Shown in pieces: positions 28,867 to 37,605 of a stretch of 64,000 nucleotides of DNA. The notes under the pieces were generated by a model, which searched no databases, was not told where the DNA came from, and saw only the letters and a list, made by a program, of their open reading frames with translations. The stretch lies in the NCBI GenBank assembly GCA_022763485.1, contig JALEGX010000138.1:1-64000 (forward strand), given 5' to 3'. Position numbers and translations under genes: made by a program. The DNA is from Paracoccaceae bacterium. GTDB taxonomy: Bacteria > Pseudomonadota > Alphaproteobacteria > Rhodobacterales > Rhodobacteraceae. How positions within the stretch are numbered: position 1 is the stretch's first letter; every line of letters starts with the position of its first letter.

Positions 28867-30081
28867 ATGCAACGACAGACCTCTCATGCGGCGTCCGCAT
28901 ACTCCCCTCTCTACTTTCTGGCATCGCTCGGTGCCGGGGGACTGGCCGTGACATTCTTCATGTATCTGATGTTCTGGGTCCCGCACCCGGATCGCCCCGT
29001 TCCTGTCTTCGAAGACCTGGCACAAGTCATCGCGGGCGGGTCGCTCCCCTTGCAGATCGCAGTGATTGTGGCGATGGTCGGCATTGCGATCTTCGCGGCG
29101 CTCAACATCGCGCTGCTGGTCTGGAACCTGCGTGCGTTTGCCCGCTTCAAGCAGACAGAGGAACATAACACGCTCACCAGCTCCAACGCCGAAAGCGCCA
29201 AACTGGCGTTGCCGCTGGCTCTGGCGATGTCGGTCAATGCCATGTTCATCGTCGGCATGGTTTTCGTGCCGGGCCTCTGGTCGATTGTCGAATATCTGTT
29301 CCCCGCAGCGCTGGTTGCCTTCCTGGCCATCGGGGTACTGGCCATGCGACAGATCGGTGCGTTTCTGGGTCGGATCCTCAGCACCCCCGGCGCCTTTTCC
29401 GTCGAGGGGCATAACTCCTTTGCACAGATGCTGCCGGCCTTTGCCCTGTCTATGATCGCCGTCGGCCTGTCGGCCCCTGCTGCGATGAGCGTTACCCCCG
29501 CCGTCGCCGGAACCGCTGTGATCCTGTCGACCCTGTTCGGAACTGCCGCGGTGATCTATGCGCTCTTTGCCGCCATCACCGGTCTGAACGCCATGCTGTC
29601 CCACGGCACCGCACGCGAAGCAGGTCCGACGCTGATGGTCATCGTGCCGTTGATGACCGTGCTGGGGATCATGTCGCTGCGCCAGACACATGGGCTGGAC
29701 GGGCTGGGGGACGGCCACACCGCGGCAACTGACAACCTGCTGTTCCTGACCCGTCTGCTGGCCATCCAGCTGGTGTTCCTTGCGCTGGGTCTGCTGGTGC
29801 TGAAGCGACTGAACTACTTTGGTGACTTCGTCTTCGGTTCGAACCTGTCGGCCGGCTCCTATGCGCTGATCTGCCCGGGCGTCGCGCTCAGCGTGATGCT
29901 GCACTTCTGGATCAATAAAGGCCTTGTGGCTACCGGCATGATCACCAAGTTCTCAGTTGTGTACTGGGGCCTGACCGGGATTGCCTTGGTGTTGCAGTTT
30001 GCCATGATCGCCCTTGTTGTTCGGCTGCATCGGCAGCATTTCCAGGCAGGTCGCGCACCTGTGGCTGTGCCCGGCGAATGA
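28867..30081 (+). CDS. Polytopic membrane protein, possible TDT/TehA-like permease
   Basis: Protein of 404 residues with about ten predicted membrane segments. The ATG at 28867 follows GGAG by six bases. The first segment reads YSPLYFLASLGAGGLAVTFFMYLMF and a late one SAGSYALICPGVALSVMLHFWINKG, faintly recalling the tellurite-resistance/dicarboxylate (TDT, SLAC1-like) fold, whose members include sulfite exporters; I cannot confirm this without a profile search. Some databases may file such proteins as TsoY-like, also unverified. A palindrome of the SqrR/BigR type covers its promoter, hinting at a sulfur-related role. A FadR-type regulator gene follows 94 bp downstream. Confidence 0.6.
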   Translation: MQRQTSHAASAYSPLYFLASLGAGGLAVTFFMYLMFWVPHPDRPVPVFEDLAQVIAGGSLPLQIAVIVAMVGIAIFAALNIALLVWNLRAFARFKQTEEHNTLTSSNAESAKLALPLALAMSVNAMFIVGMVFVPGLWSIVEYLFPAALVAFLAIGVLAMRQIGAFLGRILSTPGAFSVEGHNSFAQMLPAFALSMIAVGLSAPAAMSVTPAVAGTAVILSTLFGTAAVIYALFAAITGLNAMLSHGTAREAGPTLMVIVPLMTVLGIMSLRQTHGLDGLGDGHTAATDNLLFLTRLLAIQLVFLALGLLVLKRLNYFGDFVFGSNLSAGSYALICPGVALSVMLHFWINKGLVATGMITKFSVVYWGLTGIALVLQFAMIALVVRLHRQHFQAGRAPVAVPGE

Positions 30082-30137
30082 TCTGAAGCCCACCCCGGTC
30101 CCTGTGGGGGTCGGGACCCATTGAACCCCAGCCTTTG

Positions 30138-30156
30138 TGGTCATATCATCTGACCA
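30138..30156. promoter_or_regulatory. Palindromic FadR-subfamily operator candidate
   Basis: Perfect 6-bp inverted repeat TGGTCA-N7-TGACCA ending 19 bases before the ATG of the GntR/FadR gene. TGGT...ACCA half sites are typical of FadR/PdhR/LldR regulators, although the usual spacing is shorter. The location suggests autoregulation. Confidence 0.55.
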
Positions 30157-30175
30157 AAATAGCAAAGGCTGGGAT

Positions 30176-30946
30176 ATGCCCTTCGAAAAAGTCCTCCCTG
30201 ACAAGCTTTCGACCATCGTGGTCAAGCAGATTGAGCTTCTGATCCTGCGCGGCATCCTGCGCCCGGGGGAACGATTGCCCGCCGAACGCGAGCTCTCTGA
30301 ACGGCTGGGCGTGTCCCGCCCGTCGCTCAGGGAAGCGATCGCCGAATTGCAGGACCGGGGCTTGCTGACTGCCAAAGCCGGATCCGGCATCTTCGTGGCC
30401 GACGTCCTGGGCTCTGCCTTTTCCCCAGCATTGATCCAGCTGTTCGCCACCCATGACGATGCGGTGTTCGACTACCTGTCCTTCCGCAAGGATATGGAGG
30501 GTATGGCGGCACGTCGGGCAGCCACCTACGGGTCCGATAGCGACCTGAAGGTGGTTCAGGCCGTCTTCGACAAGATGGAAGAGGCCCACGGCAAGCGCAA
30601 CGCGGACGAGGAAGCCCGCCTGGACGCGCAGTTCCATTCCGCCATCATCGACGCCAGCCACAACGTGATCATGCTGCATATGATGCGGTCGATGTTCGAC
30701 TTGCTCCGCGAAGGCGTTTTCTACAATCGAAAGGTGATGTTCCAGCAACGGACGTCCCGCCCTGCCCTGCTGGACCAGCATCGCCGGATCAATGAGGCCC
30801 TGCAGGCCCGCGACGGTGACGCCGCCGAAACGGCGGTGCGGGATCATCTGGACTATGTCGAAAGTTGTCTGGTTCAGCAGCAGAAGTCAGACAGGAACGA
30901 AGCCACCGCACAGCAGCGGCTGAAACGGGAGCTTGGCGAGCGCTGA
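30176..30946 (+). CDS. FadR-subfamily GntR transcriptional regulator
   Basis: DNA-binding regulator of 256 residues. The N-terminal winged helix has the GntR signature LRPGERLPAERELSERLGVSRPSLREAIAELQDRGLL (about residues 30-65). The all-helical FCD effector domain follows, with FRKDMEGMAARRAA, DAQFHSAIIDASHN and QHRRINEALQARD supplying the usual metal-binding Asp/His positions. It resembles the PdhR/LldR group. The ATG at 30176 is chosen because the palindrome at 30138 then sits in its promoter. No metabolic gene is adjacent, so its ligand and targets are unknown. Confidence 0.87.
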   Translation: MPFEKVLPDKLSTIVVKQIELLILRGILRPGERLPAERELSERLGVSRPSLREAIAELQDRGLLTAKAGSGIFVADVLGSAFSPALIQLFATHDDAVFDYLSFRKDMEGMAARRAATYGSDSDLKVVQAVFDKMEEAHGKRNADEEARLDAQFHSAIIDASHNVIMLHMMRSMFDLLREGVFYNRKVMFQQRTSRPALLDQHRRINEALQARDGDAAETAVRDHLDYVESCLVQQQKSDRNEATAQQRLKRELGER

Positions 30947-30970
30947 GCTTTCAACGAACGTCCCAAAAGC

Positions 30971-30997
30971 AAAAAACCCGGCTGTAACAGCCGGGTT
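30971..30997 (-). terminator. Terminator of the ATP synthase F0 operon
   Basis: Perfect 10-bp stem AACCCGGCTG/CAGCCGGGTT with a 3-nt loop. On the minus strand it is followed by a run of T (AAAAAA at 30971-30976 on the plus strand), 30 bp after the atpF stop. It also lies just past the convergent GntR gene and may serve both. Confidence 0.87.
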
Positions 30998-31026
30998 CAT
31001 GCATTTTGTGATCGGTTGAAACCGGA

Positions 31027-31587
31027 TCAGTGCAGCTTGGCGTCCACATCCGCGATCGCGGCGTCGATCAGCTTGTTTGCTTCGGTCGCGGTCATCTGGC
31101 TTGCGATGACTTTGTCCGCAGCAGCGATCGCAACACCGATCGCCTGATCACGCACGGCTTTGACAGCCGAAGCTTCTGCCGAAGCGATCTGGTCTTCGGC
31201 TGCGGCCAGACGGCGCGCGATCGAAGCTTTCAGATCTTCCTTGGCTTGCTCGGCAGCCAAAGCTGCTTCGTCACGGGCGGCAGCGACAATCGCATCTGCC
31301 TGTGCTTTGACTTCCTGTTGCTTGCGCTCATAGGACGCCAGAATGGTCTGGGCTTCTTCACGCAGAGCGCGCGCTTCGTCCAGCTCGGTCTGGATGCCTT
31401 CAGCGCGCTTGTCCAGCTGGTCACCCAGCAGGGACGGCACTTTCACCAGCAGCAGGATGCCGATGAACAGCAGGAATGCCAGCAGAACAACAAAGTTGGT
31501 GTTGCTCAGCGACAGAAACGGGCCAGATGCGGCGAAGGCCGGGCTGGCTGCGCCAACGGTCAGGACAAGAGCAAGTACATTCCGCAT
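31027..31587 (-). CDS. atpF: ATP synthase F0 subunit b
   Basis: Peripheral-stalk subunit of 186 residues linking the F0 membrane sector to F1. The start [19 protein letters not shown] looks like a cleavable signal sequence, followed by the membrane anchor [23 protein letters not shown] (about residues 32-54) and then a long charged coiled coil rich in Ala/Glu/Lys. It is the last gene of the F0 operon and is paired with the b' gene just upstream, as in other photosynthetic or former photosynthetic alphaproteobacteria. Confidence 0.95.
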   Translation of the reverse strand: MRNVLALVLTVGAASPAFAASGPFLSLSNTNFVVLLAFLLFIGILLLVKVPSLLGDQLDKRAEGIQTELDEARALREEAQTILASYERKQQEVKAQADAIVAAARDEAALAAEQAKEDLKASIARRLAAAEDQIASAEASAVKAVRDQAIGVAIAAADKVIASQMTATEANKLIDAAIADVDAKLH

Positions 31588-31591
31588 GGCC

Positions 31592-32140
31592 TTATCCTTT
31601 CATCTGCTCAGTGACAGCAGCAGCAACACCATCGGCGTCTGCTTTGCCACCCAGGGCCGTGACGATCTCAGCAGCAGTGTCTTTGGCGACAACTGCAACG
31701 CTTTCCAATGCGCCCGCCTTGATTTCAGCGATGGCTTTTTCCGATTCTGCGGTTTTCTCCGCAATCTCGGCGTCGGCCTTGGCAATCGCTTCGTCCAGGC
31801 CAGCCTGGATTTCTGCGCGGGTTTCAGCGGCAATGCGCTGCGCCTCGGCACGAGCGTCTGCCAGTGCTTTGTTATACGCTTTTTCGGCCTCTACCGCTTT
31901 GGCCTTCAGGTCTTCGGCAGCTGCGAGGTCGTTGGTGATGGTACCCTGACGTTCCGCCAACACAGCCGCAATGCGGGGCAGTGCGACGCGCGACAGGATC
32001 AGGTAGATCACGACAAGCGTGACCACGAGCCAGAAGATCTGGTTCGAAAAGGTCGAGAAGTCCAGCTGGGGCATTGCCGAGCCACCGCCGTGAGCGGCCT
32101 CTGCTGCGCCGTGCGCTGTCTCGGTAGTTTTGCTCGCCAT
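31592..32140 (-). CDS. atpX: ATP synthase F0 subunit b'
   Basis: Second, diverged b-type stalk subunit (182 residues; called b' or atpG in some genomes). After a short Ala/His-rich N-terminus it has [38 protein letters not shown] as membrane anchor (about residues 24-58), then a Glu/Ala/Lys-rich coiled coil. It dimerises with subunit b to form the stator. It sits 4 bp before atpF and 91 bp after atpE. Confidence 0.95.
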   Translation of the reverse strand: MASKTTETAHGAAEAAHGGGSAMPQLDFSTFSNQIFWLVVTLVVIYLILSRVALPRIAAVLAERQGTITNDLAAAEDLKAKAVEAEKAYNKALADARAEAQRIAAETRAEIQAGLDEAIAKADAEIAEKTAESEKAIAEIKAGALESVAVVAKDTAAEIVTALGGKADADGVAAAVTEQMKG

Positions 32141-32231
32141 GTCGTCCTCCTAAGGAACTTGCCGTTACATTGGGCGGTATGTCCGGTCCCGGCACACCGC
32201 CCAACCGTAAGGAATTAGGTTCCGTAGGCTC

Positions 32232-32456
32232 TTAGACGGCGAACATCAGCAGCAGAGCGACCAGGAACGAGAAGATGCCCAGTGCTTCTGCAAACGCGAT
32301 GCCGATGAACAGAGTGGCGGTCTGCGATGCAGCTGCCGAAGGGTTGCGCAGAGCGCCTGCCAGGAAGTTGCCGGCTACGTTGCCAACCCCGATGGCTGCT
32401 GCGCCGGAACCGATTGCTGCCAGGCCTGCGCCGATGTGTGCGAGATCGCCTTCCAT
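32232..32456 (-). CDS. atpE: ATP synthase F0 subunit c
   Basis: Rotor-ring proteolipid of 74 residues forming a two-helix hairpin. Helix 1 is Gly-rich ([21 protein letters not shown]), the polar loop is RNP (residues 37-39), and helix 2 carries the essential proton-binding carboxylate Glu57 in [11 protein letters not shown]. It lies between the a and b' genes, as expected. Typical ribosome site GGAG is just upstream of the ATG. Confidence 0.97.
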   Translation of the reverse strand: MEGDLAHIGAGLAAIGSGAAAIGVGNVAGNFLAGALRNPSAAASQTATLFIGIAFAEALGIFSFLVALLLMFAV

Positions 32457-32520
32457 TTGATTTCTCCTTACGATGGAAAGTTGAGATTTCAGAGTTTGAG
32501 TTCGAACCTTGGTGCGCCGA

Positions 32521-33321
32521 TTAGTGCGACGGATGCAGAGCGTCCTTCAGGTACACACAGGTCAGAATGGTGAACACGTAAGCCTGGATAAAGGCCACGA
32601 GAACTTCGAGCGCGTAAACCGCGGTGATCGCGAAGATCGGGAAGAAGCTGAACAGACCCAGAGCACCTGCAAAACCCGCGAACACTTTCAGAACCGCGTG
32701 GCCTGCCATGATGTTGCCAGCCAGACGAATGGAGTGGCTAACCGGGCGTACGAAGTAGGAAATCACTTCGATGATGGCCAGGATCGGGCGCAGCGGCAGC
32801 GGCGCGCTGGACACCCAGAACAGGCCCAGGAAGCCGACACCGTTCTTGACGAAACCAACCACGGTCACGGTGATGAACACCAGCGCCGCCAGGATCGCGG
32901 TGACCGCGATGTGCGAAGTCGGCGAGAACGACATCGGGATCAGAGCCAGAGAGTTCGACATCAGGATGAAGATGAACAGCGTCATGATATAGGGGAAGAA
33001 CTTGACCGCGTCCTTGCCGGCCACGTCTTCAACCATCTTGTAGATGAAGCCATAGGTCAGTTCGGCCACAGACTGGGCGCGGCCCGGTACGATTGCCCGG
33101 CGCGACGACCCCAGCACCAGCAGTGCAAAGGTGGACAGAACGGCCAGCGCCAACCAGACGGTCGCGTTGGTGATCGAGAACATGCCGACGTGATCGCCAA
33201 ACATCGAGCTGACCACGAACTGGTCCATCGGGTGAATGGCAAGTCCGGCGTGCTCGGGCGCGAACAGCAGGCCGGAGACCATGACCACCGCCAGTACAAC
33301 ATAAAAGAAAATCTTGCCCAT
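32521..33321 (-). CDS. atpB: ATP synthase F0 subunit a
   Basis: Proton-channel subunit of 266 residues with about six membrane segments. The essential Arg is Arg199 in [14 protein letters not shown]; other family motifs are [25 protein letters not shown] and [19 protein letters not shown] at the C-terminus. It follows atpI by 27 bp and precedes atpE, the standard order of a separate alphaproteobacterial F0 operon. The F1 genes are not in this window. Confidence 0.97.
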   Translation of the reverse strand: MGKIFFYVVLAVVMVSGLLFAPEHAGLAIHPMDQFVVSSMFGDHVGMFSITNATVWLALAVLSTFALLVLGSSRRAIVPGRAQSVAELTYGFIYKMVEDVAGKDAVKFFPYIMTLFIFILMSNSLALIPMSFSPTSHIAVTAILAALVFITVTVVGFVKNGVGFLGLFWVSSAPLPLRPILAIIEVISYFVRPVSHSIRLAGNIMAGHAVLKVFAGFAGALGLFSFFPIFAITAVYALEVLVAFIQAYVFTILTCVYLKDALHPSH

Positions 33322-33348
33322 CAGTCCGTTTCTCCTGTCACCGGGTGA

Positions 33349-33693
33349 TCAACCCCGGCCTTCCGCATCTTTTTCGGCCTCTTCGGCCAGTTTCTTTTCC
33401 TGGATCTCTTGCGCACTGCGAAGCATTGTCTTCACCCCGGCTGCAAGCCCCAGCAATATGAACAGCACCATGAAGATGGGCAGGGTCCCGAAAACCTGGT
33501 CCAGCCCGTATCCGATGCCAAAGCCGATCCCAAGACCGGCCACCAACTCCACCACCATCCGCCAGGCCATGTTGGCGATGGAATAGTGTTCATCCACGCG
33601 CGGCTTGGGCTCTTGGGCCTTACGCGCCGCCGTCAGCCGTTCCTCCAGCTGCGCCATGCGCTGCTTTTGGTCGTCATCGGTCACGGGCGCCAT
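33349..33693 (-). CDS. atpI: ATP synthase assembly protein I
   Basis: Small membrane protein of 114 residues that heads F0 operons and helps c-ring assembly or Mg2+ uptake. Two membrane segments (about residues 45-68 and 72-92) hold [47 protein letters not shown], the AtpI/AtpZ signature. The start is uncertain: ATG 33693 gives [13 protein letters not shown], but its GAGG is too close, while GTG 33684 has GAGG nine bases away. The track-length start at 33744 is rejected because it lies over the likely promoter. Confidence 0.85.
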   Translation of the reverse strand: MAPVTDDDQKQRMAQLEERLTAARKAQEPKPRVDEHYSIANMAWRMVVELVAGLGIGFGIGYGLDQVFGTLPIFMVLFILLGLAAGVKTMLRSAQEIQEKKLAEEAEKDAEGRG

Positions 33694-34005
33694 CCTCACG
33701 CGAAATCTGAGTGGGTTGCTAAGGCCCCGCGGCACAAGAGTCAATTACAAGTATTGCGACCGAATGACCCCGTTAAATATTTGATTTTTATAACATTTAA
33801 CTTCGAACAGCGCGAGCCGACCCGACCCAAAACGAGTCTGTTTGCGCTAAACTCACCAGATCACCATATTCAACCAAAAGGTTGATCTTGCGAAATCCCC
33901 CTCGAAACACCCCAAACGCGCCCCCGTCTGGGACACACGGGGCCGGTAAACACCTCTCCGGCCAGAGGCTTTCCTTTGCGGGCGCAGAAGAATACTCTCT
34001 GCCCG
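33694..34005. other. 312-bp intergenic region, ATP synthase operon promoter
   Basis: Region between divergent atpI and the ArsR-type gene. It is AT-rich near 33765-33805. Toward atpI a promoter-like pair is readable on the minus strand: TTGACT at 33744-33739 and TAGCAA at 33721-33716, spacing 17. A short hairpin CAACC-AAAA-GGTTG lies at 33871-33884. No gene or RNA family is recognised. Confidence 0.45.
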
Positions 34006-34353
34006 ATGTCAGAAGAACTTGATACCGTTTTTGCCGCGCTTGCTGATCCCACGCGCCGTGCGATCCTGACCATGCTCCTTGAGGATGACATGGCGGTCAC
34101 CGACGTGGCCGACCCATTCGACATGTCGTTGGCCGCGATCTCGAAGCATCTGACGATCCTGACCCGTGCGGGCCTGATCGCGCAGGAAAAACGCGGGCGC
34201 GTCAAATGGTGCAAGCTTCAGCCGGACTCCATGCGCGCGGCCAGCGTCTGGATGCAGGGCTTTGGCCAGTTCGAACCCGTGCATCTGGATGCTTTTGAGC
34301 GGTTCCTGCAATCAGAGCTGTCACCGGAAGTCGACCCGTTGGCCGAAAGCTGA
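34006..34353 (+). CDS. ArsR-family regulator (SdpR-like)
   Basis: Winged-helix regulator of 115 residues. The core DTVFAALADPTRRAILTMLL, VTDVADPFDMSLAAISKHLTILTRAGLIAQEKRGRVKWCKL is that of the metal-independent SdpR/YczG branch: the ADPTRRAIL opening and PxxMSxxxISKHLxxL recognition helix are present, and the metal-binding ELCVCDL box of ArsR/SmtB is absent. Such genes usually precede an SRPBCC/AHSA1-type gene, which is missing here; a DMT exporter lies convergent instead. Its target is unknown. Confidence 0.84.
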   Translation: MSEELDTVFAALADPTRRAILTMLLEDDMAVTDVADPFDMSLAAISKHLTILTRAGLIAQEKRGRVKWCKLQPDSMRAASVWMQGFGQFEPVHLDAFERFLQSELSPEVDPLAES

Positions 34354-34355
34354 GG

Positions 34356-35264
34356 TCAGCCGGCCCCCGCAACAGGCTTGCGCGTTCCCGCCCCTTCCAG
34401 CAACAGGACCAGCGCGATCACGGTCAGCAACACCCCGACCAGCATCAGCACAGAGGGCGCACCCCGGCCCAGCGCCAGCTCCCACAACACCACCCAGGAC
34501 GGCGTCAGATAGGTATAGGCCATCACCTTGGCCGACGGCAGCCGCAGCGCGGCAAACTGCAACAGAACAAATGTGGCCGCGCTGGCGAAGAGCGCCAGAT
34601 AGAACAGACCAAGCCACACGATCATCGGCAGCTCCATCCAGGCGGTGTTGCGAATGTCGTTCCAGCCAAACACCAGCAGAATCACGCCACCGGCAATCAG
34701 CATACCGAAGGTGAAGACCACCGCCGGCTCACCGCGATTCAGCTTGCGCACCAAGGGCGTATAAATCGCGTGGGCCACGCAGCCGCAGAAATAGGTGATC
34801 TCTCCCTGCCCGATCTCAAACGCGCGCAGTGCCGCGAAATCAGCCTTGAAGATGACCCACAAGGCCCCGCTTGCACCGATGGCCAGCGCCAAGGCCATGC
34901 GCGGCGTGGTGACCTGCCGCAACAGGATCCAGCCGACGATCCCGCTCATGATCGGGGTCAGGGTGAAAACCGCTGCCGCGCTGACCGGCGCGGCGGTTTT
35001 GAGCCCGTAGAACATCAAAACGAAATAGGCGGCAAATAGCCCGCCCAGCAGGATAAATCGCCAAGGAGCATGGAAATGTTGTCGGCGCAGGCCGTGGGTG
35101 GACCATGCGGCCACACCGATGACCACCGCCGCGATCCAGAAACGCGCCGCATTCAGCGCAGCCGGAGCAATTTCATTCGCCACCATGGAGCCCAGCGAAA
35201 ACGACCCGGCCACCAGAGCCGAGAAACACAGCATCGCCAGGTGACCGCGCAGTTCGTCGGTCAT
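34356..35264 (-). CDS. EamA/DMT-family transporter
   Basis: Drug/metabolite transporter of 302 residues with ten predicted membrane helices arranged as two EamA repeats (about residues 10-140 and 155-285). Motifs such as PAALNAARFWIAAVVIG, FYGLKTAAPVSAAAVFTLTPIMSGIVG and AYTYLTPSWVVLWELALG are typical of metabolite exporters of the RhaT/EamA type. The ATG at 35264 overlaps the stop of the LysR gene (ATGA), so the two are translationally coupled; the earlier in-frame start at 35489 lies inside lysR. The substrate is unknown. Confidence 0.86.
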   Translation of the reverse strand: MTDELRGHLAMLCFSALVAGSFSLGSMVANEIAPAALNAARFWIAAVVIGVAAWSTHGLRRQHFHAPWRFILLGGLFAAYFVLMFYGLKTAAPVSAAAVFTLTPIMSGIVGWILLRQVTTPRMALALAIGASGALWVIFKADFAALRAFEIGQGEITYFCGCVAHAIYTPLVRKLNRGEPAVVFTFGMLIAGGVILLVFGWNDIRNTAWMELPMIVWLGLFYLALFASAATFVLLQFAALRLPSAKVMAYTYLTPSWVVLWELALGRGAPSVLMLVGVLLTVIALVLLLEGAGTRKPVAGAG

Positions 35265-36145
35265 CGCACCCAATCCTTGGAACGTTCCTTCAGAAACTTC
35301 AGGAATGTCTGGACCTTGTTGGTTCTGTGCAGATCGACATGGGTCACCAGCCAGAGCGTCCCCGACCATTCCGGCAGCGGGTCCATCACCTTGACCAGCG
35401 CGGGGTGCCGTTCGGCCTCCCATCGGGTCATGAAGCCGATCCCGGCCCCGGCCAGCACGGCCTCCTGCATGGTGAACCCATTGGTGCATCGGAAGGTGAT
35501 CGCCTCCGAAGGCGCATAGACCCGCAGCCAGCGGCTGAACGGGGCACGGCTGTTTTCGTCGTCATTTCCAACAAACCTGTGGTTGGCGAAATCTTCGGGC
35601 CCTTTGGGAATCCCATGCGCGTCCACATAGGCCTGGCTGGCATAGAGCCCCACCTCTTGCGCCATGAAGGGCTGCACCACGTTGTCCGGTTGATTTGGCG
35701 CTGCACCGGCGCGGATTGCCACATGCGCTTCGCCATATTCCAGCCGGAAGACCCTGTCGCCGGTCAGGTAACGCACGATCAGGCCGGGATGTGCCTCCTG
35801 AAATTCTGTCAGAACTGGCACGATCATCGGCGCCTGCGAAGCCAGGGATGTCACCACCAGCTCACCCGAGACATCGTCCCCCTGCCCTTTCAACCGGCCA
35901 ACCAACTGGCTGAACTGGTCGTCCGTCGCCTGCGCCACCCGCAACAGGTCAAGCCCCGCTTCGGTCGGGGTATAGCCGCGCGCATGCCGCTGAAACAGCT
36001 TGACCGCCAAACGTCCCTCCAGCGCGTCGATATGGCGAATGACTGTTGCGTGATGAACGCCCAGCACCTCGGCCGCGCCGCTGACAGTGCCCATCCGGGC
36101 GACCTGATACGCTGTCCGCACTTCGTCCCAGTTTTCCATGTTCAC
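35261..36145 (-). CDS. LysR-family transcriptional regulator
   Basis: Regulator of 294 residues. The N-terminal HTH (about residues 4-60) includes GTVSGAAEVLGVHHATVIRHIDALEGRLAVKLFQR; the substrate-binding domain follows. It is transcribed away from azoR across a 121-bp AT-rich spacer holding a long palindrome, and its stop overlaps the EamA exporter start. This layout suggests control of both the divergent azoreductase and the co-transcribed exporter, possibly in response to a quinone or electrophile; that last step is inference. Confidence 0.88.
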   Translation of the reverse strand: MNMENWDEVRTAYQVARMGTVSGAAEVLGVHHATVIRHIDALEGRLAVKLFQRHARGYTPTEAGLDLLRVAQATDDQFSQLVGRLKGQGDDVSGELVVTSLASQAPMIVPVLTEFQEAHPGLIVRYLTGDRVFRLEYGEAHVAIRAGAAPNQPDNVVQPFMAQEVGLYASQAYVDAHGIPKGPEDFANHRFVGNDDENSRAPFSRWLRVYAPSEAITFRCTNGFTMQEAVLAGAGIGFMTRWEAERHPALVKVMDPLPEWSGTLWLVTHVDLHRTNKVQTFLKFLKERSKDWVR

Positions 36146-36207
36146 CCTCTATCGCTCAGCCCATGTAAGCAAATCTGCACATTCAATGTTTGATTTCAAC
36201 AATTGTG

Positions 36208-36233
36208 TTCAAAATTGCAATTGTCAATTTGAA
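36208..36233. promoter_or_regulatory. Palindromic operator between lysR and azoR
   Basis: A 26-bp imperfect palindrome, arms TTCAAAATTG and CAATTTGAA around a CAATTGT centre, lies 34 bp before the azoR ATG and 62 bp before the divergent lysR start. A-T-rich symmetrical sites of this type are normal LysR-family targets. Confidence 0.55.
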
Positions 36234-36266
36234 GCGTGACAGCTCGTACAAAAAGGACTCCCCAAG

Positions 36267-36848
36267 ATGTCGAAAACGCTTCTTCACATTGACGCCTCCG
36301 CCCGCACCGAAGGTTCGACCACCCGTTCGCTTTCCGCCTCTGTTGTCGAGCGGCTGACCCCGACCAGGACCATCCGCCGCGATCTGGCCTCCCCTCTGCC
36401 GCTGATCGACGAAGCCTGGGTCGGCGCAAACTTCACCCCAGCCGATCAGCGCGATACGGTTCAGCAGGACATCCTCGCGCTTTCGGATCAGCTGGTGCAG
36501 GAACTGGTTGAGGCGGACACCATCGTGATCGGCGCACCGGTCTACAATTTCTCGGTGCCCGCGTCGCTGAAGGCCTGGATCGACCTTGTGGCCCGTGCCG
36601 GTCTGACCTTCTCTTACACCGAAACCGGTCCCAAGGGCCTGTTGGAAGGCAAGCGCGCCATCGTGGTTCTGGCCTCCGGCGGCACCCCTATCGGGTCAGA
36701 GGTGGATTTTGCGTCCGGCTATATTACCCATGTTCTGGGCTTCCTGGGCATCACCGATGTTCAAGTGATCGCCGCAGACAGCATGGCCGTGGATCCCGAT
36801 GCCGCCGTGGCCAAAGCCGAAACCGCAATCACGCAATTGGCGGCCTGA
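36267..36848 (+). CDS. azoR: FMN-dependent NADH-azoreductase
   Basis: Flavodoxin-fold quinone/azo reductase of 193 residues. Family motifs are KTLLHIDASARTEGSTTRSLS (FMN phosphate loop), VIGAPVYNFSVPASLKAWIDLVARAGLTFSYTETGPKGLL and VVLASGGTPIG. In bacteria AzoR mainly detoxifies quinones by two-electron reduction. An AAGGACT ribosome site precedes the ATG. It is divergent from a LysR regulator and followed by a hairpin, forming a single-gene unit. Confidence 0.92.
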   Translation: MSKTLLHIDASARTEGSTTRSLSASVVERLTPTRTIRRDLASPLPLIDEAWVGANFTPADQRDTVQQDILALSDQLVQELVEADTIVIGAPVYNFSVPASLKAWIDLVARAGLTFSYTETGPKGLLEGKRAIVVLASGGTPIGSEVDFASGYITHVLGFLGITDVQVIAADSMAVDPDAAVAKAETAITQLAA

Positions 36849-36859
36849 TCAGCACGCTT

Positions 36860-36883
36860 GGTGCGCCGGACCTTCGGCGCACC
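36860..36883. terminator. Hairpin between convergent azoR and deacylase genes
   Basis: Perfect 9-bp stem GGTGCGCCG/CGGCGCACC with a 6-nt loop, 11 bp after the azoR stop and 8 bp beyond the convergent gene's stop. No clear T run on either strand, so a weak bidirectional terminator. Confidence 0.45.
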
Positions 36884-36890
36884 CAAACAC

Positions 36891-37427
36891 TCAGGCTTGC
36901 TCGATCCATTCAACAGAGCAGCCGATCTTGCCCCAGAAGACCTGAACATCATCCCGCGCGATCGCCACGGTGCGATCGTTGACCAGCGGGTGCATATAGA
37001 CCACGTCGGCATCGCGAAACGCAGGATCCATGAAGAAGCGTACCCCCTGGTTGACGCCGGTGATCATGGCAAGCGGGCTGACCGCACCGGGCCGGATCCC
37101 CAGGTTTTCCAGCAGCCGATCCGGCGATCCGAACGACAGGTTGCCAACCCCAAGCAAGGCGCCCAGCGCCTTCAGGTCGATGTCCCGGTCTTGCTGCAAG
37201 GTTACCAGATAATTCCGCTTCTTCTTGTCCCGCAGGTACAGGTTCTTGATCCGCAGCGCGTTTTCGCCCGGAACCATGAACTGATCCTCAACCGCCTTGC
37301 TGTCTTCGACCGTTCGCAAAGGGACATGCTCATGCAGCTTGTAACCGATGCCCCAGGCGTCCAGCTGCGCCAGCAGCGCATCTGACGAAACCGGCAGGCT
37401 GTCCTGATATGTTGAGGAGGCGTCCAT
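36891..37427 (-). CDS. Prolyl-tRNA deacylase-like protein (ProXp-ala/YbaK superfamily)
   Basis: Free-standing editing-domain homologue of 178 residues, expected to hydrolyse Ala-tRNA(Pro) or a related mischarged tRNA. Motifs include LHEHVPLRTVEDSKAV, the catalytic-type Lys region LRIKNLYLRDKKKRNYLVTLQ, GNLSFGSPDRLLENLGIRPGAVSPLAMI and HPLVNDRTVAI. The start at 37427 (MDASS) has GGAAGAA just upstream; a longer frame to 37493 is not supported. It lies between azoR and an OYE gene on opposite strands. Confidence 0.85.
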   Translation of the reverse strand: MDASSTYQDSLPVSSDALLAQLDAWGIGYKLHEHVPLRTVEDSKAVEDQFMVPGENALRIKNLYLRDKKKRNYLVTLQQDRDIDLKALGALLGVGNLSFGSPDRLLENLGIRPGAVSPLAMITGVNQGVRFFMDPAFRDADVVYMHPLVNDRTVAIARDDVQVFWGKIGCSVEWIEQA

Positions 37428-37605
37428 TGGTTCTTCCCATTCGTATTTGCTGTAGGGCTTCTGCCTACCCCACCGGAAAAATGCAATGTGCACAGCCTAT
37501 TCTGCTGGAATGCCACTCAAAAATGACATGGAAAGCGCTTAACTTGGCCTTGTAAAGAAGGCCGCGCACCGGCCACACCCAGTCTCCGCAAAGAAAGCCT
37601 TCAAC

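Noticed and set aside
32509-33348. 279-codon plus-strand frame antisense to atpB
   Set aside because: Exact shadow of atpB with His/Asp/Gln-rich low-information translation.
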